Positions 42,323-49,207 of a stretch of DNA of 64,000 nt are shown in pieces. The notes beneath the pieces are model-generated. The model did no database searches, was not told the DNA's origin, and saw only the letters and a list, made by a program, of their open reading frames with translations. The number at the start of each line of letters is the position of its first letter. Positions within the stretch are counted from its first letter, which is position 1. Origin of the DNA: JBIQKZ01 sp044464765. GTDB lineage: Bacteria; Pseudomonadota; Gammaproteobacteria; Burkholderiales; Burkholderiaceae_B. The position numbers and the translations under genes are program-made. The stretch spans positions 62,001 through 126,000 of the forward strand of contig JBIQKZ010000009.1 of assembly GCA_044464765.1 (NCBI GenBank), written 5' to 3'.

Positions 42323-42727
42323 CTAGAGCCGATCCCGCCTGTCGCCGCTGGTGAACCCCATGAGGGGCACGTCCAGACTGCGGCCCACGGCCATGACCTT
42401 GAAAAGCTCGCCCATTTCGGCTTCGGAGAGCAGCTTCTGCACAGGGCCCACCACTTTGGCGTAGCCGGCGGCGTCATGCGGGTCGAGTCCGGTCAGAATC
42501 TCGATCAGTCCGGCATTCATCAGGAAACGCGCCTGCGAGGTGTAGCCCAGGATATCCAGCCCGCCTTCCAGCGCGGCGTCGGCTATGGCGGTGAAGTCGA
42601 CGTGCGTGGTGATGTCTTGCAGGCCGGGATAAAGCAGGGGGTCGGCATGCGCGTGATGGCGGAAGTGGCACATCAGCGTACCTTCGGCGCGCTGCGGGTG
42701 GTAGAACTCGCGCTGCGGAAAGCCGTA
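42323..42727 (-). pseudogene. midA: MidA-family (DUF185) methyltransferase, 3' fragment
   Basis: This fragment encodes about the last 135 residues of a MidA/NDUFAF7-type SAM-dependent methyltransferase. It begins at YGFPQREFYHPQRAEGTLMC, the conserved segment after the SAM domain, and includes LLYPGLQDITTHVDFTAIAD. The first ~260 residues of the family are absent. At about 42728 the sequence switches to an unrelated gene read in another frame. It is therefore a deletion scar; the short open frame has an apparent ATG at 42760 that belongs to the other gene's DNA. Confidence 0.75.
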
Positions 42728-43041
42728 CCCGTTGTGAATAGAAAGAATCGGAGGTTGCATACGCTACGACCGTCACGCTTATACCGTGCGAGCCAGATAC
42801 GAACTGATTTCCAGAAGTCTACTGAGAGATCAGCAAGGCGGTCACCAATAGCTTTGTGCTTGAGAGAAGCCAGCGACTTGCCCCGGTCGCTGTCTAGGAA
42901 GTCTAGGTCGTCATCCTTTTCGAAACACACGGCAGTGTCCTCGGGTAGCTGCAATAAGTGAAGCAGGGCAAGGCGTGCTTGGTAGATGTATCCCAAGCCT
43001 TGCTCCCCGGCGGCGTACTTGTCTGTAGGGGCCTTCGCCAT
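42673..43041 (-). pseudogene. 5' fragment of an ABC-3C/Cap4-like defense gene, fused to the midA scar
   Basis: The frame starts at ATG 43041 with GGGAG before it. It reads MAKAPTDKYAAGEQGLGYIY, then ARLALLHLLQLPEDTAVCFE, and has a LHKA-like SLKHKAIGDRLADLS segment. This layout (Gly-Tyr-x-Tyr-Gln, acidic strand, LKH) resembles the N-terminus of ABC-three-component or Cap4-type nuclease defense proteins, which are several hundred residues long. After RFFLFTTGT (near 42728) the frame enters midA DNA in the wrong frame and stops at 42673. Family assignment is tentative. Confidence 0.5.
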
Positions 43042-43554
43042 GCCCATCTCCCGTCATAGTTGTGTTGGCAGGGCTCCGAACGCAATGGAACGGGGCATCG
43101 CTCCTGCCGCACAATGTGGAATTAGAATGTCCCCCGTTACTGTGGCTGCAGACTCGACACTCGCTTGCCTATGGAAAAAGATAGTAACAAATAAAACTCT
43201 ATCCACTCGTTTTGGGGGCGGCAAACGTCATCTGGCAATGAACGCTGCAGCGCCCATGATCTGCGGTAGCCGCTGGTGATCGATCTTAGGGCTTCCAGAT
43301 TCTGGCAAGAAACCTCATGTGCACGCATCAAATTCACCCTCGTTCACCCTCGAAATCTGAGCGATACCCTTTAGAATAAGGACTTCACCCCAAGGAACGT
43401 CGGGATGCGGAGGACTTGTTCTGCTGATGTGCGCCCCTTAGATGGGTGCTTTTCAGGCAGGGATCGAGACAAGCTTGGGAGAGGATTCTCACCTTATGAG
43501 CGCAACGGCATCTGCTCATGGTTCTCGGAATCCTGTAAGTCATTGTTTTTAAAG

Positions 43555-43570
43555 GGTGAGAATTCTCACC
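43555..43570. promoter_or_regulatory. Perfect 16-bp palindrome GGTGAGAATTCTCACC
   Basis: This palindrome overlaps the second copy of a 14-nt direct repeat (first copy at 43485-43498). Such a pair looks like operator sites or the trace of a target duplication. No gene start is close enough to decide. Confidence 0.4.
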
Positions 43571-43638
43571 TTATGTTGACACCTACATTTGTTGGCTTTC
43601 ATAATTAGCTGAAAAATCCGCAGGAATGCGGGACATGC

Positions 43639-43673
43639 AAAACGGGCTCCAGTTTTTAGCTGGAGCCCGTTTT
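43639..43673. terminator. Strong two-way intrinsic terminator
   Basis: A perfect 14-bp stem (AAAACGGGCTCCAG paired with CTGGAGCCCGTTTT, 7-nt loop) is followed by TTTG-rich sequence, and the A run at the left makes it work on the other strand too. It isolates the hipBA module from upstream transcription. Confidence 0.8.
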
Positions 43674-43716
43674 GTTTGGGTTGCTCAGTCAGACTCTCCA
43701 ATTTATTGAGTCATGC

Positions 43717-43842
43717 TTACAACGTATTTGTTGTACTCTGCATTTACACCGATTATCGCGTATTTTGCACTTACATCTTATTTGATGTATCATGTATTTA
43801 CGCCTTATTTTATGTATTTCGCAAAACATCTTTTATGATGTA
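43717..43842. promoter_or_regulatory. Five-unit 27-bp operator array upstream of hipB
   Basis: Five 18-bp dyads of the form TAC-N12-GTA start at 43718, 43745, 43772, 43799 and 43825. The best is TACATC-TTATTT-GATGTA at 43772-43789; 43718-43735 (TACAAC...GTTGTA) and 43826-43841 are also near perfect. The first four starts are exactly 27 nt apart and the whole unit shares a TTACANC-TATTT pattern. The last ends about 25 nt before the hipB start, so HipB is the probable binding protein. Confidence 0.75.
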
Positions 43843-43865
43843 TTCATCCTTATTCGAGTCGAAAC

Positions 43866-44120
43866 ATGACAATGAGATCGGTGCTTTTATCAAAAGTGGA
43901 GCAACTTTCACCGCTTATCCGTTCTTTGAGAGAAGAAAAAGGATGGAGCCAGGCTAAGCTCGCTCGTGAGCTGAACACCACTCAGCAAGCCGTTTCCCGT
44001 ATGGAAAAGGATGCCTCCGGTGTTGCCTTCGCGAGAGTTTATGAGGCGCTTTCCGTCCTTGATGCCCAGCTGGTTGCCGAGCCTCGACGACCTTTCAGGG
44101 ATTCTATAGAGGGCTGGTAA
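43866..44120 (+). CDS. hipB: HipB-type XRE-family antitoxin
   Basis: This 84-aa protein has a single XRE helix-turn-helix (SQAKLARELNTTQQAVSRME, residues 35-55) and a C-terminal tail. Its stop overlaps the start of hipA (TAATG), the usual antitoxin-toxin arrangement. It should neutralise HipA and repress its own promoter through the repeated dyads just upstream. Confidence 0.85.
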   Translation: MTMRSVLLSKVEQLSPLIRSLREEKGWSQAKLARELNTTQQAVSRMEKDASGVAFARVYEALSVLDAQLVAEPRRPFRDSIEGW

Positions 44121-45418
44121 TGGGCGTTCTTGATATTTGGATGAATGGCGTCTTTGTAGGACAGTGGCATCAAAAAGGCAGAACAGCTTCCCGCCTGGTG
44201 TACGACCCATCCTGGGTAGACCATCCGCAAGGTAGACCGCTGTCGCTTTCACTGCCGATGACGGGTGCGGGCGATGGTCTGCGTGATGCTCCGGTCGACA
44301 ATTATTTTGACAACCTCCTGCCTGACAATGAAGCGATACGCCGTCGTATAGGCGCCCGATTCAAAGTCTCATCTCTGGATGCTTTTACCCTGCTACAGAA
44401 CATTGGCCGCGATGCCGCGGGCGCCGTACAGCTGCTTCCAGCGGGCTCTCCGCCTCCGGATGTGAAATCCATTGACGGCAGAGCCTTAACCGAAGCGGGA
44501 GTTGCAGAGCACCTAAGAGGGACGATAATGTCGACAGGAGATGACTCCCGTGACGACTTCCGTTTCTCATTAGCCGGTGCACAAGAGAAAACAGCCCTTC
44601 TTTGGCACGATGGCTCTTGGCACGTGCCTTACGGTGCAACGCCAACGACTCACATCTTCAAGCTACCGCTCGGCTTGGCTGGGAACACGCGCTACGACCT
44701 ACAGCACTCCGTAGAGAATGAATGGCTTTCGATGGAGTTATTAAGGGCCATGGGGCTGCCCATTGCGAAAACGCAGATGGCTCAGTTCGAAGACCAGCAA
44801 GTGCTCATCGTTGAACGATTTGATCGCGCTATTCATCCAGATGGTTGGGTTGTTCGCATCCCTCATGAGGATCTGCTGCAGGCGCAAGGATTGCCATCGC
44901 ATCTCAAGTATGAGTCGGATGGCGGACCCGGTGTGTCGCGCGTGATGGACCTTCTTCGCGGTTCTGCGAACGCGAGGGATGACCGACAGACCTTCTTCAA
45001 GGCGCTGTTGTACTTTTGGCTTCTTGCGGCTACTGACGGCCACGCCAAGAACTTCAGCTTAGCGATTGCTCCGGGTGGTGCGTTCAAGCTCGCTCCGCTC
45101 TACGATGTACTGTCCGCCTGGCCTTGGGTGGGAAGCAGCGCCAATCAGATGCATCTGCGAAATGTCAAAATGGCCATGGCTTTACGCACTAAAAATGCTC
45201 ACTACCGTATGCGCGAAATCTACCGGAGGCATTGGCTTGCTGTGGGCGAACGGTATATCGGCGTAGAGCCCACAGCGGCCATCCTGGAAGAGTTGCCGGA
45301 TATTGTGGAAGGCGCAATCACCCTTGTGCAAGAAAAAATTCCGGAAGAATTCCCCGCTCATGTAGTGGACGCAATCGTTAACGGCATCAGGGGCAATCTG
45401 GCACACCTTGCGCTGTAG
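44120..45418 (+). CDS. hipA: HipA-type serine/threonine kinase toxin
   Basis: This 432-aa protein has the HipA N-terminal domain (MGVLDIWMNGVFVGQWH) and the C-terminal kinase domain. Within the kinase are the SLAGAQEKTALL phosphate loop, the ATDGHAKNFSLAI catalytic loop (Asp and Asn) and the LAPLYDVLSA metal-binding Asp. Length and motifs are normal, so it is likely active. HipA kinases phosphorylate aminoacyl-tRNA synthetases such as GltX and slow growth. It is paired with hipB by an overlapping stop and start. Confidence 0.9.
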   Translation: MGVLDIWMNGVFVGQWHQKGRTASRLVYDPSWVDHPQGRPLSLSLPMTGAGDGLRDAPVDNYFDNLLPDNEAIRRRIGARFKVSSLDAFTLLQNIGRDAAGAVQLLPAGSPPPDVKSIDGRALTEAGVAEHLRGTIMSTGDDSRDDFRFSLAGAQEKTALLWHDGSWHVPYGATPTTHIFKLPLGLAGNTRYDLQHSVENEWLSMELLRAMGLPIAKTQMAQFEDQQVLIVERFDRAIHPDGWVVRIPHEDLLQAQGLPSHLKYESDGGPGVSRVMDLLRGSANARDDRQTFFKALLYFWLLAATDGHAKNFSLAIAPGGAFKLAPLYDVLSAWPWVGSSANQMHLRNVKMAMALRTKNAHYRMREIYRRHWLAVGERYIGVEPTAAILEELPDIVEGAITLVQEKIPEEFPAHVVDAIVNGIRGNLAHLAL

Positions 45419-45494
45419 TTCAGATCGTCGCCTTTGAGGTAGCTATATATTAATGGATTTTGTACGATATTTTTTAGCAAATTCTTAGGAGGCG

Positions 45495-45695
45495 ATGATG
45501 ACAGTGCTTGTGCGGGACATCGTGCCCATTAGTGAAGCCCGGGCACGCTTGACGGAGTTAGCCGAAGAGGTTGTTGAGCGCGGCATCGAGAAAGTGTTGA
45601 CAAAAAATGGCCACGGCTACGTTGCCTTGGTGGATGCGCGAAAACTGGACCAGGCGCTCTCCACAGTGTTGGTCAGGCCTAGTAGCAGGCCCTGA
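45495..45695 (+). CDS. Phd/YefM-family antitoxin
   Basis: This 66-aa protein has the Phd/YefM N-terminal DNA-binding region (VPISEARARLTELAEEVVER, then LTKNGHGYVALVDA). A strong AGGAGG precedes the start. The toxin gene begins 6 nt after its stop. It is a complete short form of the family, unlike the frameshifted one at 20817-21067. Confidence 0.8.
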   Translation: MMTVLVRDIVPISEARARLTELAEEVVERGIEKVLTKNGHGYVALVDARKLDQALSTVLVRPSSRP

Positions 45696-45701
45696 CCGAC
45701 C

Positions 45702-46082
45702 ATGTCTTTGCCTGCCAATGCGCAGATACATGCTGCCCAGTCCTTTATTATCTCCGTACGAAATGCCTATGGGTTCTTGCAGAAGCAGGACGCTTCCCAC
45801 GCTGAGGAGCACTTTCAAGAATTGCTTGCGCAACTTGCCAAGGCACGCGAGCGTTTACGATGGAATCCCGCCTCAGGTCGGCCGGCTCGGTTTCTGAATT
45901 TAAAATCGGCGCAGGGTAGAGCCTTGGCTTCTCGTGCCAAAGCGCACGCTGCCTCGATGGGGGCGCCTGAACTACGAGAGCTCATTATCAGGCCGTATGT
46001 TTTGCTTTATCCCCACGGCGAAAAGCAGGTTTTTCTACTGTCATTAAGGCACGAACGGCAATTGCACGCGGACGTGGGCTAG
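45702..46082 (+). CDS. RelE/ParE-family toxin
   Basis: This 126-aa protein contains a RelE/ParE-like pattern: N-terminal helices (AEEHFQELLAQLAKARERL), then RPYVLLYPHGEKQVFLLSLR and RHERQLHAD, which match the beta-sheet core and C-terminal strand. It probably cleaves mRNA at the ribosome or acts on gyrase. The pairing with the Phd-type antitoxin upstream is by adjacency. Confidence 0.75.
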   Translation: MSLPANAQIHAAQSFIISVRNAYGFLQKQDASHAEEHFQELLAQLAKARERLRWNPASGRPARFLNLKSAQGRALASRAKAHAASMGAPELRELIIRPYVLLYPHGEKQVFLLSLRHERQLHADVG

Positions 46083-46138
46083 CAGGTACGGCGTTCAGCA
46101 TATCCAGCGGATGCTGCTGCCAAGGCATATGCCTTGAT

Positions 46139-46549
46139 TTATGCGGCTGGGGCGACCCAGTCTTCAATTCTTAAACCGGGTACCCGGTCGAACTCGCGGC
46201 GGTTGTTGGTAACAACGATAAGCCCCTGGGAGCGGGCATGGCCTGCAATCATCTGGTCATAGGGGCCAATCTGCCTGCCTGCGCGGACGAGTTCGGCGCG
46301 AAGCTGCCCGGTGTGAGCAGCAGCTTGCGTGTCGTACCTGAGCACTTCCAGACGAGCCGCGAAACCTTCCACGTCGGCTAAGTTCCGCTCGGGATTCGAG
46401 GATTTCTCCGCGCCGTAGAACAACTCCATCAAGGTGACCGTGCTGATACACATTTGACCGGAATGCCGCTTGAAAGCTTCTCGAACCTCTTGAGGGCGGT
46501 TCTTGATAGTGAAGATGCAGATGTTGGTGTCGAGCATGAACTTAAGCAT
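46139..46549 (-). CDS. vapC: VapC-type PIN-domain toxin
   Basis: This 136-aa PIN ribonuclease has the first Asp in MLDTNICIF, Glu in TLMELFYGAE, Asp in GPYDQMIAGHA and a last conserved segment VTNNRREFDRV. All acidic positions are present, so it is likely active; VapC enzymes usually cut tRNA or rRNA. Its start overlaps the vapB stop. Confidence 0.9.
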   Translation of the reverse strand: MLKFMLDTNICIFTIKNRPQEVREAFKRHSGQMCISTVTLMELFYGAEKSSNPERNLADVEGFAARLEVLRYDTQAAAHTGQLRAELVRAGRQIGPYDQMIAGHARSQGLIVVTNNRREFDRVPGLRIEDWVAPAA

Positions 46550-46779
46550 CAGAACGCCTCGCGCTCCTGCTCGGCGGGCTGATCGCGCTGCGTCATGAAG
46601 TCGTCTGTCACCCCCACGTCGTCGAACCAGCTATCCCACGATTCGCCAACAGGGGTGATGATCCGGGTTCGGCCAAGCACCGTAATATCGACCCGCTTTA
46701 CGTCTGCAGGAAGCGCGGCGGCCTTAGGCAGTCTTATGGCCTGACTACGATTGCTGATAAAAACTCCACCTTGTTCCAT
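46549..46779 (-). CDS. vapB: VapB-type antitoxin
   Basis: This 76-aa protein has the AbrB/SpoVT-like DNA-binding strand-helix (VFISNRSQAIRLPKAAALP) and an acidic tail. ATG 46779 is preferred; longer in-frame starts up to 46908 run through the operator. GGGATAT-N9-ATATCCC lies just upstream, so auto-repression is expected. Confidence 0.85.
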   Translation of the reverse strand: MEQGGVFISNRSQAIRLPKAAALPADVKRVDITVLGRTRIITPVGESWDSWFDDVGVTDDFMTQRDQPAEQEREAF

Positions 46780-46790
46780 GGCAGCCCCTT

Positions 46791-46813
46791 GGGATATGAA
46801 TAATGGATATCCC
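46791..46813. promoter_or_regulatory. VapB operator candidate GGGATAT-N9-ATATCCC
   Basis: These 7-bp perfect arms lie 11 nt upstream of vapB, and another GGGATAT half occurs near 46853. Position and repeated half sites fit a VapBC autoregulatory operator. Confidence 0.65.
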
Positions 46814-46957
46814 ATGGTAGGCTTGCTCGAAGGATATGTCAATGGGATATACGATTGGCATGTCACCTTCGTTTTGAAGGCCGTGAAGCCCACCAATAAT
46901 GCTTTCACTTCTTGACGTGTAGAATCTGCCGCATTAACGAAGTCTTACGCTAGATCC

Positions 46958-48223
46958 ATGACCACCGAAACCGCCGCTCTTAAGTCCGCAAGCCCTCACG
47001 CAAAGGGGGCCGCCGCCTCTTCCCAGGAAAAATTCGTCGGCGGCATCGTGATGGCGGCTGCGTTTGCGCATCTTTTGAATGATTTGATTCAGGCGGTGCT
47101 GCCGGCCATTTTTCCAATGCTCAAGGCGCAGTTCGAGCTTAGTTTCGGCCAGATTGGCATGATTGCGCTTGTCTATCAGGTAACGGCCTCCTTGTTGCAG
47201 CCCTGGATAGGGCTATATACCGACAAGCATCCCATGCCCTACCTGCTTCCAGCGGGGATGTTCGTTACCCTGCTGGGTATTGCGCTGTTGGCCATGGCGG
47301 GCAGCTATCCCATGTTGTTGCTTGGCTCGGCCGTGATTGGGGTTGGCTCGGCGACGTTTCACCCGGAAGCGTCGCGTGTTGCACGCATGGCCTCGGGCGG
47401 GCGGTTCGGGACTGCACAGTCCACCTTCCAGGTGGGTGGGAACACCGGGTCGGCCATCGGCCCTTTGCTGGCTGCCGCTATTATCATTCCTTATGGGCAA
47501 CCCGCCATTGCCTGGCTTATGGTCGCGGCTGTGGCTGCGATTGGCGTCTTATATTGGCTAACACGCTGGACAGTCGAACATGGCCAAGCGCAGTTGAAGG
47601 GGTTGGCGCATTATGAACAAGAAGGCCTGGGTCGTTCCAAGCTGGTCCAGGCAATAACCGTCATTTGCGTTTTAATGTTTGCGAAGTTTGTCTACATAGC
47701 GCTGTTCGCGAACTACTTCACGTTTTATCTGATCGAGCGCTTCGATCTAAGTGTCCAGAGTAGCCAACTTTTTCTGTTTATTTTCCTGGGGTCCGTTGCA
47801 CTGGGAACCTTTGCGGGCGGCCCGGTGGGAGATCGCATCGGCCGCAAGGCGGTGATCTGGGTTTCATTTCTTGGGGTTGCGCCCTTTGCCCTAGCCCTGC
47901 CGTACGCCAATTTGTTCTGGACGGGAGCTTTTGCGTGCGTGATCGGGCTGGTCATGTCTTCCGCGTTTGCCGCCTTGGTGGTTTACGCGCAGGAAGCGGC
48001 GCCGGGCCGAATCGGCCTGGTCTCCGGCTTGATGTTTGGTCTGATGTTCGGCATAGGCGGAGTGGGCGCCGCCGGCCTGGGGGTGATGGCGGATCGGCAC
48101 GGGATCGAGTGGGTCTACAGCTTGGCGTCTTTTCTGCCTTTGCTTGGGTTCGCAACCGCCTTGTTGCCCAGTACGCCTAACCATGACACCCTAAGAAAAA
48201 ATTCAAGAACTCGGGCTAACTGA
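46958..48223 (+). CDS. fsr: MFS exporter, fosmidomycin-resistance (Fsr) family
   Basis: This 421-aa membrane protein has about twelve segments. The pattern AAFAHLLNDLIQAVLPAIFP, then GLYTDKHPMPY and GVGSATFHPEASRVARMASG, is that of the fosmidomycin resistance protein family. It likely exports a small toxic compound; the native substrate is unknown. A terminator follows about 96 nt downstream. Confidence 0.85.
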   Translation: MTTETAALKSASPHAKGAAASSQEKFVGGIVMAAAFAHLLNDLIQAVLPAIFPMLKAQFELSFGQIGMIALVYQVTASLLQPWIGLYTDKHPMPYLLPAGMFVTLLGIALLAMAGSYPMLLLGSAVIGVGSATFHPEASRVARMASGGRFGTAQSTFQVGGNTGSAIGPLLAAAIIIPYGQPAIAWLMVAAVAAIGVLYWLTRWTVEHGQAQLKGLAHYEQEGLGRSKLVQAITVICVLMFAKFVYIALFANYFTFYLIERFDLSVQSSQLFLFIFLGSVALGTFAGGPVGDRIGRKAVIWVSFLGVAPFALALPYANLFWTGAFACVIGLVMSSAFAALVVYAQEAAPGRIGLVSGLMFGLMFGIGGVGAAGLGVMADRHGIEWVYSLASFLPLLGFATALLPSTPNHDTLRKNSRTRAN

Positions 48224-48300
48224 ACATCTAGGGCGTAGTTACTTTATCTTACATACCCACACGACTTTAAAAGCCTTGCGCCGCCCACAGTGGTACGATT

Positions 48301-48316
48301 CTAGGGTTAACCCTAG
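48301..48316. promoter_or_regulatory. Perfect 16-bp palindrome CTAGGGTTAACCCTAG
   Basis: This palindrome lies 3 nt before the terminator stem after fsr and about 80 nt before the lytic transglycosylase gene. It may be a regulator site for the downstream gene. No matching second copy was noticed. Confidence 0.35.
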
Positions 48317-48318
48317 TC

Positions 48319-48342
48319 GACAGGCGCTGCCTGTCAATTTTT
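48319..48342 (+). terminator. Intrinsic terminator downstream of fsr
   Basis: A stem GACAGGC-GCT-GCCTGTC is followed by AATTTTTTG. It is on the plus strand, between fsr and the lytic transglycosylase gene. Confidence 0.75.
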
Positions 48343-48397
48343 TGATCCGCATCCTATTTGTGCTGGACCCTTCCATGACGCCGGATGCCATGGACCG

Positions 48398-49123
48398 ATG
48401 ACATTTAAAAACTCTTTATCCGCCCTTCTAATCTCATTCCGCAGTACCGCAGCTAATTCTATTCCCCGTCTTACCCTCAGCGTCATTGTGCTGGCGGGTT
48501 GTTTGTCGGTGCCTTATAGCGCCCTTGCCAGCAAGCTGCTGGGCAAGTGGGACCCCATGGCAACTATCTCGATGCAGGTTGCGCTGCAGCAGTGGTCAAA
48601 CCCGATTGAACGGATCCGCATTACCCCCGACGTGCGTGATGAACAGTCGTTGCCCACAGTGGCCGAAGAGGCCAGCAAGCAAGCGCAGGTGAAGTACTTG
48701 TCGGAAAAGTGGAAGAAGCCGTCGGCCACGGTGCGCAAGTATGTGGACCTGGTCTGGGCGGAGGCGGAAAAGCGCGAGAAGCTTGAGCCCGAACTGTTGC
48801 TTGCCATTATGCAAAAGGAAAGCTCCTTGCGCCCCAAGGTGCAAAGCAGCTATGGCGCGCAAGGCCTGATGCAGGTGGTGCCCCGTTGGCACCGGGAAAA
48901 GCTGCATCCGTCCGAATCGCTGTTCGATCCAGCAGTGAATATTCGCGTGGGCGCCGAGATTCTTGAAGAATACCTGGAGCTGGCCGGTGGGAGCATCACG
49001 GCTGCCCTGGCAAAGTATTCGGGCAATGCGCGAAACTACGCCAGCGCTATTCTTAAAGAAACACGCAAGCTGGCCCAGGTGTCCAACCAGGCGATTGCGC
49101 AAGCGGAAGTCTCGCAAGGCTAA
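48398..49123 (+). CDS. Lytic murein transglycosylase (SLT domain)
   Basis: This 241-aa exported protein has a hydrophobic N-terminal segment ending VIVLAGCLSVPYSALA, which could be a signal peptide or lipoprotein signal (LAGC). The SLT domain (about 120-220) has the catalytic Glu in IMQKESSLRP, then SYGAQGLMQVVP and AALAKYSGNARNYA. It would cut peptidoglycan in the periplasm. It converges with the nfrA-like gene, 84 nt away. Confidence 0.85.
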   Translation: MTFKNSLSALLISFRSTAANSIPRLTLSVIVLAGCLSVPYSALASKLLGKWDPMATISMQVALQQWSNPIERIRITPDVRDEQSLPTVAEEASKQAQVKYLSEKWKKPSATVRKYVDLVWAEAEKREKLEPELLLAIMQKESSLRPKVQSSYGAQGLMQVVPRWHREKLHPSESLFDPAVNIRVGAEILEEYLELAGGSITAALAKYSGNARNYASAILKETRKLAQVSNQAIAQAEVSQG

Positions 49124-49207
49124 TATTGGTCGCAGGACTGACACAGGTCGTGCGGCCAACCTGTTTTGTGAGCGGTACGCTCGGTGTTGGAGCAGCTTCG
49201 GCGGCTT

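Larger units (their letters stand above)
43048..43680. other. Gene-free interval with palindrome, direct repeat and terminator
   Basis: No gene is supported here. It holds two copies of ATTCTCACCTTATG, 77 nt apart (43485-43498 and 43562-43575). The second forms part of the perfect palindrome GGTGAGAATTCTCACC (43555-43570). A strong terminator hairpin follows at 43639-43673. Confidence 0.5.

Noticed and set aside
43690..43850. Possible CRISPR-like array
   Set aside because: The 27-bp units are directly adjacent without spacers, each holds a dyad, and no cas genes are present; an operator array upstream of hipB explains it better.
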